In this document: in pieces, positions 52,549 through 62,765 of the stretch | Position numbering within the stretch: the first letter of the stretch is position 1 | Layout of the letters: the number at the start of each line of letters is the position of its first letter | Notes under the pieces: generated by a model | Seen by the model: only the letters and a program-made list of their open reading frames with translations | Database searches by the model: none | Told to the model about the DNA's origin: nothing | DNA from: Sphingobacterium sp. ML3W | GTDB taxonomy: Bacteria > Bacteroidota > Bacteroidia > Sphingobacteriales > Sphingobacteriaceae | DNA: 64,000 nt | Reading direction: 5' to 3' | Assembly (NCBI RefSeq): GCF_000747525.1 | Contig: NZ_CP009278.1 | Span: forward strand, 2,852,001-2,916,000 | Translations under genes and position numbers: made by a program

Positions 52549-55500
52549 TTAATTCAATCGATAATTTACCCCTTCAAACCGTTCAATCGCATCTAAAAAT
52601 TCATTTGTCAAATTGATACGTTTTAATTTGGATGGCATTTCAATTGAAATTTCATCCTGTGGATCGAAAATTTTGAAACGCAATTGACAATTAGGTACAA
52701 CCCCCTCAATTTCATTTGCATCCAACACTTGTTTCATCTCTTCTAAAAAGATATCATTCAATGCTGGGAGCGCAATATTTATCGTGAAAATTTTCGCCAT
52801 TTTTTCCCTTAAATCCGACAATAGCTGAATGGCCTTAATCTCAAAACCCCAGTTACCCACCTGTTTAAATCGCTCCTGCACCAAACCGCGAAGTTGAACA
52901 AAATATCCTTCCTCCAAATAACCTTTAAACTTCACATAATCCTCACCAAATACCATAATTTCATAAGAATCAGAGTAATCCTCAATGATAAATGAGCCAA
53001 AAGGTTTTCCAGACTTCGCTATTCGATGATTCGCGAGTGCGATAATCCCCCCAATGACAACTTCTTTATTTTTGATCCGATTAAAATCTAACAGAACATC
53101 CTCCTCCACTTCAGAAGCTTTCACCTTATTGATCAATTGCAGGTCACTCACTTTATTCTGACAGAAATGCTTGATTTCAAATTTATAATTATCCAAAGGA
53201 TGACTCGTCAGGTAAATACCGATCACTTCTTTCTCGTATTTCAACTTCTCGATAAGACCCCAAGGTGGACACGACATCAAAACAGGTTCCGGAAGATCTG
53301 CCATTCCCTCCCCTCCAAATAAGCTCGCTTGAGCAGAATTTTCATTTTCTTTAAAACGCTGCGCAAATTTGATTGCCTTCTCCAATCCGGTCGAGTTATC
53401 CTCTGCATGGAAATATTGCGCACGATGCATATTTTGAAAACCATCAAAACCACCGGCATAAGCCAAACTCTCAAATGCTTTTTTATTGGCAGCACGTAGA
53501 TCGATACGTTTTGCTAAATCAAAAACTGATTTATAAGGTCCTGAAGCACGCGTCTGTACAATGGTATCTACTGCTCCTGCCCCAACACCTTTTACAGCAC
53601 CCATCCCAAATCGAATTGCACCACGGTCGTTCACCGTAAACTTATAGTGAGACTCATTTACATCTGGAGCCAATACTTCCAATCCCATACGCTTACACTC
53701 CTCCATAAAGAAGGTGACCTGCTTAATATCGTTCATGTTATTAGAAAGTACAGCCGCCATATATTCCGCTGGAAAATGTGCTTTCAAATAAGCCGTTTGA
53801 TAAGCGATCCATGCATAACAGGTAGAGTGCGACTTATTAAAGGCGTAACTTGCAAATGCCTCCCAGTCGGTCCATATTTTTTCCAGAATTTTCGGATTAT
53901 GACCTTTTTCCTCTGCTTGGGCAATAAACTTCGGCTTCATCTTATCCAAGACAGCCTTTTGCTTTTTTCCCATGGCCTTACGTAAAACGTCGGCATCACC
54001 TTTAGAAAATCCCGCTAATTTTTGCGAAAGAAGCATTACCTGCTCTTGGTACACACTAATACCGTAGGTCTCTTGCAGATACTCTTCGCAAGCATCCAAA
54101 TCATATACAATAGGTTCCGTACCGTGCTTACGCTTAATAAAACTCGGAATATTCTCCATTGGACCGGGTCTATAAAGCGCATTCATCGCGATTAAATCGG
54201 CAAACACAGTTGGCCTCAAATCTTTCATATGCTTCTGCATACCAGGTGACTCATACTGAAACACACCGACAGTTTCTCCCCTTTGGAATAACTCGTAAGT
54301 CAACAAATCATCGATTGGAAACTCATCCGGATCTAACTCGAGCCCATTGCTCAGTTTAACATTTGCAACCGTATCCTTAATCAAGGTCAACGTTTTCAAA
54401 CCCAAAAAATCCATTTTCAGCAATCCTGCAGACTCAACCACCGAGTTATCAAACTGCGTCACATACAGATCCGAGTCTTTTGCCAACGAAACCGGAACAA
54501 AATTCGTGATGTCATCCGGAGTGATGATAACCCCACAAGCATGGATTCCAGTATTACGCATTGACCCCTCCAATACGCGCGCCTGCTTAATGGTTTCAGC
54601 TTCTAGACCAGCACCTTCAGATATGGCTATTAAACGATTGACAGCCTCCAATTCATCCGCACGCAACGTTTCTTTCAAAGCCTTTTCATCCATATTAAAG
54701 ATCTTGGCCAATTTCAGGTTTGGAATCAATTTAGCAATTTCATTAGCCTCCTGTAAAGGCAAGTCCAATACCCGCGCAGTATCCTTTATAGAAGATTTAG
54801 CAGCCATTGTACCATAGGTGATAATTTGGGCAACTTGCGACGCACCATATTTATCAATAACATACTGCATCACACGTCCACGTCCCTCATCGTCAAAGTC
54901 AATATCGATATCGGGCATTGAAACACGATCCGGGTTTAAGAAGCGCTCAAATAGCAAATCATACTGAATAGGATCTAAATTGGTAATACCTAAACAATAG
55001 GCAACAGCAGAACCCGCTGCCGAACCACGCCCAGGCCCAACAGAGACCCCCATTCTGCGCGCTTCTGCAATAAAATCCTGTACAATTAAGAAATAACCAG
55101 GATAACCTGTCTTTTCAATAACAGTCAACTCAAAGTCCAAGCGCTCCATAATAGCATCGGTCACACCGTCCTTATAACGGCGTTTAGCACCCTCAAGCGT
55201 CAGATACCTTAAGTATTTATTTTCTCCCCTTTTACCTTTGTCCTGTTGATCCTCTTCAAACTGAAACTCCACAGGAATATCAAATGCAGGCAATAAAACA
55301 TCGCGGTATAAAGTAAAGATCTCAATCTTGTCAACGATATCTTGAATATTGATGATTGCTTCGGGCACATCTTTAAATATTTTCTTCATTTCTGCAGCAG
55401 GTTTGAAGTAATATTCTTGATTAGGCAATCCAAAACGAAATCCACGACCACGACCCTTTGGTGTACTTAACTTTTCACCGTCTTTCACGCACAACAAAAT

Positions 55501-56973
55501 ATCATGCGCATGTGCATCCGCTTGGTTGATATAATAAGTATTATTGGTCGCAATCAATTTCACATCATGCTTGCGTGCCAAACTAATCAAAGTCGTATTT
55601 ACCCGATCCTCATCCTCCTGACCATGGCGCATCAATTCCATGTAAAAATCAGACCCAAATTGCTCTTTCCACCAAAGCAAAGCTTCCTCAGCTTGATTTT
55701 CACCAATATTGAGCACCTTATTTGGCACCTCCCCTTGTAAATTACCCGACAAGACGATTAAATCCTCTTTATATTGTTCAACGACTTTTCTATCGATACG
55801 AGGTACATAATAAAAGCCCTCCGTATAGGCTACAGATGCCATCTTTGCGAGATTATGATAACCTTTTTTATTCTTAGCCAAAAAGACAATCTGATAACCG
55901 TTATCTTTTCTCTTCTTATCAAAGTGGTCGTCACATACGAAAAACTCACAGCCAACAATAGGCTTGATTATCTTCTCAGTAGGACTCTCTCCCGCAGCTT
56001 CTAACTCTTCATTTTTAGCTTTCGCAGCCTTATTATGATCACCAACCTTAGACACAAAGTGAAATGCACCCATCATATTACCATGATCCGTTAGCGCAAC
56101 AGCAGGCATCCGGTATTTAGCAGCTGTATCTACCAGATTAGCAATAGAGATTGTAGATTGAAGCACCGAAAATTGAGAGTGATTATGCAAATGCGCAAAA
56201 TCTGCATTTTCAAAATCGTTCAACACATCATGGTCGATGACGATATTTTGCTCACCACTTGGTTTATTACGTTTGCGGATTTCATCTGAAGCTGCCTTTA
56301 GATTCACATGCTTCAATCCGACAGTTGGGATTACAATAGGATTATTTTGCTTAAAATCAACAAAATAACCTGTATCCGCCTGTAACTGATCAAGGGTAAA
56401 AACTTCTCTCCTTACCAATTCGAAGAAACAACGAGTTGTTGCCTCCACATCGGCCGTAGCGTTGTGCGCTTCGGCAAAAGGCACACCAAAAAGGTAAGAA
56501 TGGAGTTCCGTTAAATTAGGCAATTTAAATCGACCACCACGACCTCCAGGTAATTGCAGTAAGCCTGCAGTTACTTCCGTACAAGTATCCAAAATAGCCA
56601 TATCACCCATTGGCGACTCGACATCATAGCGATAAAACTCACAGCCCATGATATTGAGGTCAAAACCAATATTTTGCCCCACTACAAACTTAGCTTTTGC
56701 CAATGCAGCATTGAATTTCACTAATACGTCTTGAATTGGAACACCCTGTTCGGCAGCCAATTCAGTCGATATACCATGAATTTTCTCGGAATCGTAAGGA
56801 ATATTGTAACCATCTGGTTTAATCAAGTAATCCTCATGCTCCAGCAGGTTACCCATATCGTCGTGCAACTGCCAAGCTATTTGAATACATCTCGGCCAAT
56901 TATCAGTATCTGTAATCGGCGCATCCCAACGTTTGGGCAATCCTGTTGTTTCCGTATCAAATATAATGTACAT
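52549..56973 (-). CDS. dnaE: DNA polymerase III alpha subunit with fused N-terminal DEDDh exonuclease
   Basis: Replicative polymerase of 1474 aa, about 300 longer than E. coli DnaE. Residues 1-190 are a DnaQ-like proofreading exonuclease: IIFDTETTGLP (DxE), NIGFDLNIM and AHNATADVEATT (HxAxxD). The PHP domain follows (FAHLHNHSQFSVLQ, VALTDHGNMMGAF), then the polymerase core with PGRGSAAGSAVAYCLG and MPDIDIDFDDEGR, the helix-hairpin-helix region and a C-terminal OB fold (KEVVIGGIIALANHRIAK). The exonuclease fusion is known from this phylum and resembles PolC in principle but not in order. Single gene. Confidence 0.95.
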   Translation of the reverse strand: MYIIFDTETTGLPKRWDAPITDTDNWPRCIQIAWQLHDDMGNLLEHEDYLIKPDGYNIPYDSEKIHGISTELAAEQGVPIQDVLVKFNAALAKAKFVVGQNIGFDLNIMGCEFYRYDVESPMGDMAILDTCTEVTAGLLQLPGGRGGRFKLPNLTELHSYLFGVPFAEAHNATADVEATTRCFFELVRREVFTLDQLQADTGYFVDFKQNNPIVIPTVGLKHVNLKAASDEIRKRNKPSGEQNIVIDHDVLNDFENADFAHLHNHSQFSVLQSTISIANLVDTAAKYRMPAVALTDHGNMMGAFHFVSKVGDHNKAAKAKNEELEAAGESPTEKIIKPIVGCEFFVCDDHFDKKRKDNGYQIVFLAKNKKGYHNLAKMASVAYTEGFYYVPRIDRKVVEQYKEDLIVLSGNLQGEVPNKVLNIGENQAEEALLWWKEQFGSDFYMELMRHGQEDEDRVNTTLISLARKHDVKLIATNNTYYINQADAHAHDILLCVKDGEKLSTPKGRGRGFRFGLPNQEYYFKPAAEMKKIFKDVPEAIINIQDIVDKIEIFTLYRDVLLPAFDIPVEFQFEEDQQDKGKRGENKYLRYLTLEGAKRRYKDGVTDAIMERLDFELTVIEKTGYPGYFLIVQDFIAEARRMGVSVGPGRGSAAGSAVAYCLGITNLDPIQYDLLFERFLNPDRVSMPDIDIDFDDEGRGRVMQYVIDKYGASQVAQIITYGTMAAKSSIKDTARVLDLPLQEANEIAKLIPNLKLAKIFNMDEKALKETLRADELEAVNRLIAISEGAGLEAETIKQARVLEGSMRNTGIHACGVIITPDDITNFVPVSLAKDSDLYVTQFDNSVVESAGLLKMDFLGLKTLTLIKDTVANVKLSNGLELDPDEFPIDDLLTYELFQRGETVGVFQYESPGMQKHMKDLRPTVFADLIAMNALYRPGPMENIPSFIKRKHGTEPIVYDLDACEEYLQETYGISVYQEQVMLLSQKLAGFSKGDADVLRKAMGKKQKAVLDKMKPKFIAQAEEKGHNPKILEKIWTDWEAFASYAFNKSHSTCYAWIAYQTAYLKAHFPAEYMAAVLSNNMNDIKQVTFFMEECKRMGLEVLAPDVNESHYKFTVNDRGAIRFGMGAVKGVGAGAVDTIVQTRASGPYKSVFDLAKRIDLRAANKKAFESLAYAGGFDGFQNMHRAQYFHAEDNSTGLEKAIKFAQRFKENENSAQASLFGGEGMADLPEPVLMSCPPWGLIEKLKYEKEVIGIYLTSHPLDNYKFEIKHFCQNKVSDLQLINKVKASEVEEDVLLDFNRIKNKEVVIGGIIALANHRIAKSGKPFGSFIIEDYSDSYEIMVFGEDYVKFKGYLEEGYFVQLRGLVQERFKQVGNWGFEIKAIQLLSDLREKMAKIFTINIALPALNDIFLEEMKQVLDANEIEGVVPNCQLRFKIFDPQDEISIEMPSKLKRINLTNEFLDAIERFEGVNYRLN

Positions 56974-57199
56974 ACCTTCTTCTTTTATCCTTTTCTAAAC
57001 AGCTAAAAATCAAGCCATAACAACCACAAAAATAACACTAAATTGCTATTTTCAAAAGTCTACTAATTTACAAAATTATTCCTCACATAAACTGGAAAAT
57101 GCGTCATTTTTAAAAAAATTGCACGCTATATTTTTTCGGATTACGACCATCAATTCTTTGGTATTTATCAATTCCAAATACATCATCATGACTACGAGC

Positions 57200-57567
57200 T
57201 TATTCCATTTTATTAAAAGCTTTATTGAGCGCTGAAACAGCGCGCTTTAATTCATCTTCCGTTAAAGAGGCGAACCCTAAACGAAAAGCATTCTGTTCGA
57301 CATCTATTCGAGCAATTTTCAATGAACAATTAAGCAGCAATTTTTCAATTGAAAATTCAGGTCTCAGTATCAACTATATAGCCATGCTCCAGAAGGCAGG
57401 TCATATGTAAGGTAATCCCCCAGCTGTTTTTGCAATAACAAATCAAGATAGTCGCGTCTTTGGTGGTAGCATTTCTTCGCTTTCTTCAAGTGCCGCTTCA
57501 GATCTCCCTCCTTGATCAACTCAGCCAAAGCCAATAATTTCAAACTTCGTTCAACAGTCAAGGTCAC
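57200..57567 (-). pseudogene. MocR/PdxR-type regulator remnant (C-terminal third only)
   Basis: Minus-strand sequence encoding the end of a GntR-aminotransferase fusion regulator. From 57567: VERSLKLLALAELIKEG and RHLKKAKKCYHQRRDYLD, then PSG followed by a one-base frame change, then MAI*LILRPEFSIEKLL, where TAG replaces the usual Trp codon, and FRLGFASLTEDELKRAVSAL to TAA. The DNA-binding half and most of the aminotransferase domain are missing. With a frameshift, a nonsense codon and a 5' deletion it cannot be functional. It abuts a decayed GNAT gene facing the other way. Confidence 0.82.
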
Positions 57568-57586
57568 CGTTGTCAGATAATGATCG

Positions 57587-57784
57587 TGCGGTACGCATCC
57601 CGATTACCGTGGTCAAGGACTATCCATTGCTTTGATCGATCGCAGTAAACTTTGGAGCGAAGAGACCGATGCATGTGGATTGATGTTGGAAACTGAAAAA
57701 ACAAATGATGTGGGTAATAGATTGCACCCGCGATGTGGATTCTAATATGATGGCCAGCACAATTACTATCATTGGTGGAAATAA
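57587..57784 (+). pseudogene. GNAT acetyltransferase remnant (C-terminal half)
   Basis: Plus-strand frame beginning inside the acetyl-CoA motif: HPDYRGQGLSIALIDRSKLW, then GLMLETEKTNDVGNRLHP and CGF, followed by a premature TAA (57743-57745), then YDGQHNYYHWWK and a second TAA. GNATs usually run on through GFxxDxxxNYYxW, so the first stop looks like a mutated codon. There is no start and no N-terminal half. The same frame stays open to 57874 (KAFVILPLCIPENIRKINKL), ending over the ATG of the AAA gene. Confidence 0.78.
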
Positions 57785-57870
57785 CCTATTGCGGATGGCG
57801 GACGTAAAGCATTCGTCATTCTTCCACTATGTATTCCCGAAAATATCCGAAAAATTAATAAATTGCCACC

Positions 57871-58575
57871 ATGAATATTTCTGAACTGATTATCAACAAA
57901 AAAGAACAAACTGAACTGGCTGATATTTTCCTCCACACTGAAAATCAAGATACCATCCAGCAATTGATAAAAGAGCACATCTATAGCACCGAACTCCTTC
58001 AGTATGGACTTCCAGTAAACAATAAAGTCTTATTACATGGTAGTTCGGGATGCGGGAAGACCACCACTGCCAAGGCCATTGCCCAAGCGCTAGACAAACC
58101 AATCTTGATTCTCAACCTCAGCACGATAGTTTCTGCGCGCATTGGAGAAACATCACAAAATATCAAACAGGTATTTGATAAGGCAGGGCGTGAGCGATCC
58201 GTTCTTTTTTTAGATGAATTTGACCAAATTGCCAAAGCAAGGGGCAACGACGACAAGGATGTGGGTGAAATGAGACGCTTGGTCAACACGTTGATCCAGC
58301 TCATCGACTATCTTCCTCAAACAACCCTATTGATTGCTGCAACCAACCATGCGGAAATAATCGACAAAGCGCTGTTACGTAGGTTTCAATTACAAATCAG
58401 CTACAACTTGCCGACTCACGCAGAACTTGACAAATATTACGATAAACTAAGTCAACAGTTCCCACTTGAAATCAAGAAATTTCAACGTAAATACGATATT
58501 TCATATGCTGAGGCCAAAGATTATGCCTACACACAAGTCAAAGCCAGTCTCATTGCCAAACTAGAACGAGATTAA
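57871..58575 (+). CDS. AAA family ATPase (FtsH/VPS4-like single AAA module)
   Basis: 234 aa. Walker A is LLHGSSGCGKTTTAKA, Walker B VLFLDEFDQIAKARG, sensor 1 LLIAATNHAEII and the Arg pair LLRRF. The N-terminus is short and no protease or membrane domain is attached. Small ATPases of this type are often paired with a subtilisin-like protease; none is present here and the upstream region is a deletion scar, so a partner may have been lost. Its ATG overlaps a short open frame by ATGA. The substrate is unknown. Confidence 0.83.
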   Translation: MNISELIINKKEQTELADIFLHTENQDTIQQLIKEHIYSTELLQYGLPVNNKVLLHGSSGCGKTTTAKAIAQALDKPILILNLSTIVSARIGETSQNIKQVFDKAGRERSVLFLDEFDQIAKARGNDDKDVGEMRRLVNTLIQLIDYLPQTTLLIAATNHAEIIDKALLRRFQLQISYNLPTHAELDKYYDKLSQQFPLEIKKFQRKYDISYAEAKDYAYTQVKASLIAKLERD

Positions 58576-58671
58576 CCTAGGATATACGAGACATAATAAT
58601 ATACTAAAAAACCTCGATATCAGTTCAAGATGCATAATAAAAAAAAATTGCAGAAGGCGCTACAATAAAAT

Positions 58672-58696
58672 AAGGCCTTCCTGAGGAAAGCCTTTT
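58672..58696 (-). terminator. Terminator of the OmpA-like lipoprotein gene
   Basis: Stem AAGGC-TTCC with GGAA-GCCTT and a 3-base loop (58672-58694). The one C-A mismatch on the plus strand becomes a G-U pair on the minus strand, which places it with the leftward gene. T-rich sequence follows. Confidence 0.75.
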
Positions 58697-58717
58697 ATAT
58701 CATGTTATTAGATCGTC

Positions 58718-59239
58718 TTATTTTTCATCTAAGATAACCACCTCAACACGTCTATTTTTTTGACGTCCTTCAGGTGTTTTATTATCAGCTACAGGTTTAG
58801 TCTGACCAATACCCTTAGCGGAAATGCGTGCACCAGAAATACCAGCATCCGTCAAGAATTTCTTTACCGAATTAGCCCTTTTCTCTGCCAACCATTGGTT
58901 ATATTCCACAGTTCCTGTCGCATCAGTATGGCCATCAACACGGATTTTACTGCTACTTCCCTTCAAAAGTGTCGCCACTTTACTTAATTCCAATTTAGCC
59001 TTTTCAGTCAAATAAGAAGAGTTTGTAGGGAAAAGTAAATCCGAAGAAATGGTAAATTTGATACCCTCGTTTGTACGTGTAGCATCTTCAAAATCACGTT
59101 TCACATTTTTCAAACCATCATCTGTACCATCAATACTAACTACAGCCCCTGGATTAACGATCACAGCCTGTTGTTTACATGAAAAGATAGAAAGCGAACA
59201 AAGCACAGCAACAGCTATACTATTTATTTTTTTAATCAT
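58718..59239 (-). CDS. OmpA-family lipoprotein (peptidoglycan-binding)
   Basis: 173 aa. Lipoprotein signal MIKKINSIAVAVLCSLSIFSC. The OmpA C-terminal domain covers about 60-170: FTISSDLLFPTNSSYLTEKAK, VDGHTDATGTVEYNQWLAEKRA, ISAKGIGQTKPVADNKTPEGRQKNRRVEVVI, with the Asp and Arg that hold diaminopimelate. It should tie the outer membrane to the cell wall, like Pal. No Tol genes are adjacent. A near-match -7 element (TATCTTTA) lies upstream. Confidence 0.92.
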   Translation of the reverse strand: MIKKINSIAVAVLCSLSIFSCKQQAVIVNPGAVVSIDGTDDGLKNVKRDFEDATRTNEGIKFTISSDLLFPTNSSYLTEKAKLELSKVATLLKGSSSKIRVDGHTDATGTVEYNQWLAEKRANSVKKFLTDAGISGARISAKGIGQTKPVADNKTPEGRQKNRRVEVVILDEK

Positions 59240-59318
59240 TGATTGTTTAGATTTTTATGAAAGCCAAAACTAACTGTAAAGATATAAAAAAAAGTGAATT
59301 CTGCAGCGCTATGACCCC

Positions 59319-61502
59319 TTACTTTTTCTGATAGATCTTTTTAAGCGTCGCATTTATCTCAGGTATCTGGTCATACAGTTTCCAGATCAATCCAGATTTG
59401 GCATTCTCCATTAAAATGGCAACAGTAGCTTGATTCCTAGCCGTAAATCCATCCGAAACGTCATTGTTTTTCAAATCAATCCACGATCTAAATCCGTATT
59501 GGGTAAAGAGCACCGGCGCATATTGCTCATAAAACTTACGTAAAGATTTTTGGCCAATTTCCTTTTCAAAAGCAACAGCCCCAATCGAAATAGCCGGGTT
59601 CACCAAATATTGTCCCAAACTATCCGCCGGATTTTGCACTCCCCAGATATCTGTATAACTAGAGCCTAAGTTCAATTCATTATCTCTACGTTTATAAGCA
59701 AGGATATAATTGCTCACCAATTGACCGTAATCCACGTGACCATCGTACTTCCCACGGGGATCTAAGGTTAAAAATGGTCTATAAAATCCCATCATGGATG
59801 AGTTCAGGTCTCCGATTTCAATTTTCTTACCATATAAAATGTGATCTTCAAAGATTAAACTATCTTCTATCTGATGCTCCTCTACCGATACCGCGTCTGG
59901 CATGATAAATTGTAAATCAGATTTCACACTTGACTCATTCCCCATGATTAAAGAAGGCGCAATTACTGAACTATCAGTAGAACCATACTTTCGAGCATAA
60001 CCATTTTTATAACTCGCTTCACTCAAGGGAAACGTTGGCGATGACATGGCCAATAAATAAGCACTTAGTCCATCCTCCAAGCCACTTAGTTTTTTCGAAT
60101 ATAAATTACTATCGATCGATGACCACTTGTCAATAAGCGCATCGGGATTTGTGTCGGAAGTATATTTAGTCCAATTGGTGCGTTGCCACAATGCTGTTAC
60201 AGCTTCGCGTAAAGATTTTTCCTGCGGTTCGTCTTTAAAGAAATATTCGCGTGCTACAAGCATCGCTTCCAATAAAGTTGCCGTTGCTTTCACATCATAC
60301 TCTTGCACATTATTGCGGTAAAAAGGAACACCTAATCTACCGTCATAAAATGCGGTAAATACCCCATCATGATGTTGCACCTTACTCAAAAATTTCATCA
60401 TCCGATCCAATCGCATTAAAACTGCTTGTCGAGAAATCTGCTTGTTTTCGACTCCTATTAAAAGAGATAGAATGGCGTAACCCGATTCTTCAATCGAAAC
60501 AATCGCCCGTTTATTGGATTTGTTAGGAAGAAAAAGACCGCTGTTAATATCATAATTTTCGATAAAATAATTGACATTTGCCTGTTTGATTAAATCTGAC
60601 AATTCCAAATCACTAGCAGGTTTGGTCTTAATCTCCTTGACAACTGAAAATGGGGATTCCAAATAATCGTAGTCTACCCATGCAATTTTATAATAATAAG
60701 TTTTGTCAAACTCATCAACCAGATCATAACATTTTTGCATGAATACCGGGCGAATAGCGATTGGTTTGAAATCAATATTATCCGAAGATCTATAGATTTT
60801 GATATAACGTATACTCGGAGTTAATGGCAATTGCCACTGCAGCTCGACCTGCTTATCGACACTTGACACCTGCGATAAGATAGCGCCAGAAGATAGTTTT
60901 ACCCGAGATGGATTCTTAGGTAAGAACTCCACTTGGTCTATAAATACCTGATGTGTCATTTCATCCGCCATATTTTGATGGAGCACCACTTCGGACACCG
61001 ATTCACCTGCTTTCAAATCTGAAAATTTCGAAAGCGGAATTTCTACATTCAACCAAGTATCATGATCAAAATCATCAATAAAAGGAGCCAATTCTAAAAT
61101 GTTCGTTTGCGAATCCCCTTGGATCAGCTGGATTTTAGGTAATGATTTCAATTTTGTGTGTGCCGTTTGCACATACATTTTGATTGTCAACACATCATTT
61201 GCCAATACTTGGTAATAGACTTTGTGACGATCATTTAATAAGGTAACATTCCAGTTACCCGCGTTAGAAGACAGATAACGGAGTGAAAGCGAGTTCCCTG
61301 GAGTGAAAAACAAAGAGTCCGTACTGGGTAAATTCTTCTTAACATTCTGCACCCAACTATCTCCAGAATAGTTTACAATACTTTTAGCATAATTACCGGA
61401 CAAGAGGCTATTTTCAAACACAACCTCCGGGTAAGTTTGTGCAAACAAGCACGTTGCAGAAGAAAATGACAACCCTATAATGAATAGTAATTTTTTTGAC
61501 AT
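59319..61502 (-). CDS. Secreted glucoamylase-like (GH144-related) protein with N-terminal beta-sandwich
   Basis: 727 aa from the ATG that begins the signal peptide MSKKLLFIIGLSFSSATCLFAQ; a longer frame to 61565 only adds an odd 21-residue lead. Residues about 25-200 look like a carbohydrate-binding beta-sandwich, and about 205-300 like a fibronectin type III unit (VDKQVELQWQLPLTPSIRYIKIYRSSD). The rest is an (alpha/alpha)6-type barrel with glucoamylase-like marks: VNYFIENYDINSGLFLPNK, IVSIEESGYAILSLLIG, TATLLEAMLVAREYF and LDPRGKYDGHVDYGQLV. Related enzymes act on beta-1,2-glucan, but the active-site surroundings are diverged, so the substrate is open. Confidence 0.72.
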   Translation of the reverse strand: MSKKLLFIIGLSFSSATCLFAQTYPEVVFENSLLSGNYAKSIVNYSGDSWVQNVKKNLPSTDSLFFTPGNSLSLRYLSSNAGNWNVTLLNDRHKVYYQVLANDVLTIKMYVQTAHTKLKSLPKIQLIQGDSQTNILELAPFIDDFDHDTWLNVEIPLSKFSDLKAGESVSEVVLHQNMADEMTHQVFIDQVEFLPKNPSRVKLSSGAILSQVSSVDKQVELQWQLPLTPSIRYIKIYRSSDNIDFKPIAIRPVFMQKCYDLVDEFDKTYYYKIAWVDYDYLESPFSVVKEIKTKPASDLELSDLIKQANVNYFIENYDINSGLFLPNKSNKRAIVSIEESGYAILSLLIGVENKQISRQAVLMRLDRMMKFLSKVQHHDGVFTAFYDGRLGVPFYRNNVQEYDVKATATLLEAMLVAREYFFKDEPQEKSLREAVTALWQRTNWTKYTSDTNPDALIDKWSSIDSNLYSKKLSGLEDGLSAYLLAMSSPTFPLSEASYKNGYARKYGSTDSSVIAPSLIMGNESSVKSDLQFIMPDAVSVEEHQIEDSLIFEDHILYGKKIEIGDLNSSMMGFYRPFLTLDPRGKYDGHVDYGQLVSNYILAYKRRDNELNLGSSYTDIWGVQNPADSLGQYLVNPAISIGAVAFEKEIGQKSLRKFYEQYAPVLFTQYGFRSWIDLKNNDVSDGFTARNQATVAILMENAKSGLIWKLYDQIPEINATLKKIYQKK

Positions 61503-61662
61503 ATGTATAAATTGATAATTATAATCAAACAAAAAGTAAGCCATCTCTACTTTATTGAAACACAAAAGTAATAAAGCATTTCCAATGTAAATGTCATACG
61601 TAATTTTAATTTCGGAAAAAATGCACTAATTTAGCGATCTGATTTTTTCATAACAACTATAT

Positions 61663-62616
61663 ATGAAAACTACATTTGATTTTGAGAAGCCAATTGCAGA
61701 TTTGCAATTGCAAATAGAAAAAGTGGAACAAGTAGCCGTAAAGACTAAAGTCGATATGAGTGCTACTGTGTTGGAACTAAAAGAAAAATTAGCGAACGCT
61801 GAAAAAGAAATATACGGTAATTTGTCTGGTTGGGAAAATGTGCAGATGTCACGTCACCCCGAGAGACCCCAAACATTCGATTACATTAACATGATCTGTG
61901 ATGATTTTATCGAATTGCATGGAGACCGTACCGTAAGAGATGATAAGGCGATTGTTGGCGGATTCGCCTCTATCGGTGGACAATCGGTTATGGTTATCGG
62001 TCATCAAAAAGGAAAAAATACAAAAGAGCGTCAATACCGCAATTTTGGTATGGCAAATCCTGAAGGGTATCGTAAAGCACTTCGTTTAATGAAAATGGCA
62101 GAGAAGTTCAATAAACCTGTTGTCACATTGATTGATACCATGGGGGCTTATCCAGGTTTAGAAGCGGAAGAAAGAGGTCAAGGTGAAGCCATTGCGCGCA
62201 ACCTGCTGGAAATGTCAGTCTTAAAAGTGCCGATTATCTGCGTCGTGATCGGCGAAGGCGCTTCAGGTGGTGCATTGGGTATCGGTATCGGTGACCGTGT
62301 ATACATGTTGGAGCACACTTGGTATTCGGTGATCTCTCCTGAATCTTGCTCCTCTATCCTATGGAGAAGTTGGGATCATAAGGAGAAGGCTGCAGAAGCG
62401 TTGAAATTAACCTCTAAAGACATGCTAGGTAATGGCCTGATTGATGGCATCATCACAGAGCCATTAGGTGGAGCACACCAAAATCCAGAATTAGCGGCAG
62501 AATACCTGAAAGCAAAATTAGTAGAAGATTTAGCGATTTTGATCGCTAAGGATAAAGATGTTTTGGTAGACGAACGTATTGCGAAATTCAGCAACATGGG
62601 TGTAGTTGTCGAATAA
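61663..62616 (+). CDS. accA: Acetyl-CoA carboxylase carboxyltransferase subunit alpha
   Basis: 317 aa. With AccD it moves the carboxyl group from biotin-BCCP to acetyl-CoA, giving malonyl-CoA for fatty acids and, here, for the type III PKS. Markers: [86 protein letters not shown] and [15 protein letters not shown]. No zinc-finger part (that is in AccD). Single gene with terminator. Confidence 0.97.
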   Translation: MKTTFDFEKPIADLQLQIEKVEQVAVKTKVDMSATVLELKEKLANAEKEIYGNLSGWENVQMSRHPERPQTFDYINMICDDFIELHGDRTVRDDKAIVGGFASIGGQSVMVIGHQKGKNTKERQYRNFGMANPEGYRKALRLMKMAEKFNKPVVTLIDTMGAYPGLEAEERGQGEAIARNLLEMSVLKVPIICVVIGEGASGGALGIGIGDRVYMLEHTWYSVISPESCSSILWRSWDHKEKAAEALKLTSKDMLGNGLIDGIITEPLGGAHQNPELAAEYLKAKLVEDLAILIAKDKDVLVDERIAKFSNMGVVVE

Positions 62617-62636
62617 CACACGCCTATGGAGCAAAT

Positions 62637-62669
62637 AAAAGGGACGTTTCTGATTGAATCGTCCCTTTT
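62637..62669 (+). terminator. accA terminator
   Basis: Stem AAAAGGGACG / CGTCCCTTTT with a 13-base loop, followed by ATTTT, 20 bases after the stop. Confidence 0.85.
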
Positions 62670-62765
62670 ATTTTGGATTTTACCGCCATCCATTCACCTT
62701 ACAAGAAAAATAAACTTTTAGAAGAGAATACGTTACAACATATTTAAAAAAAAATAGCCAATATA

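Noticed and set aside
54347..54817. 156-codon frame on the plus strand
   Set aside because: It is antisense inside dnaE; composition follows the reverse complement of the polymerase and no motif is recognisable.
57225..57410. 61-codon plus-strand frame as a gene
   Set aside because: It is the antisense of the MocR remnant.
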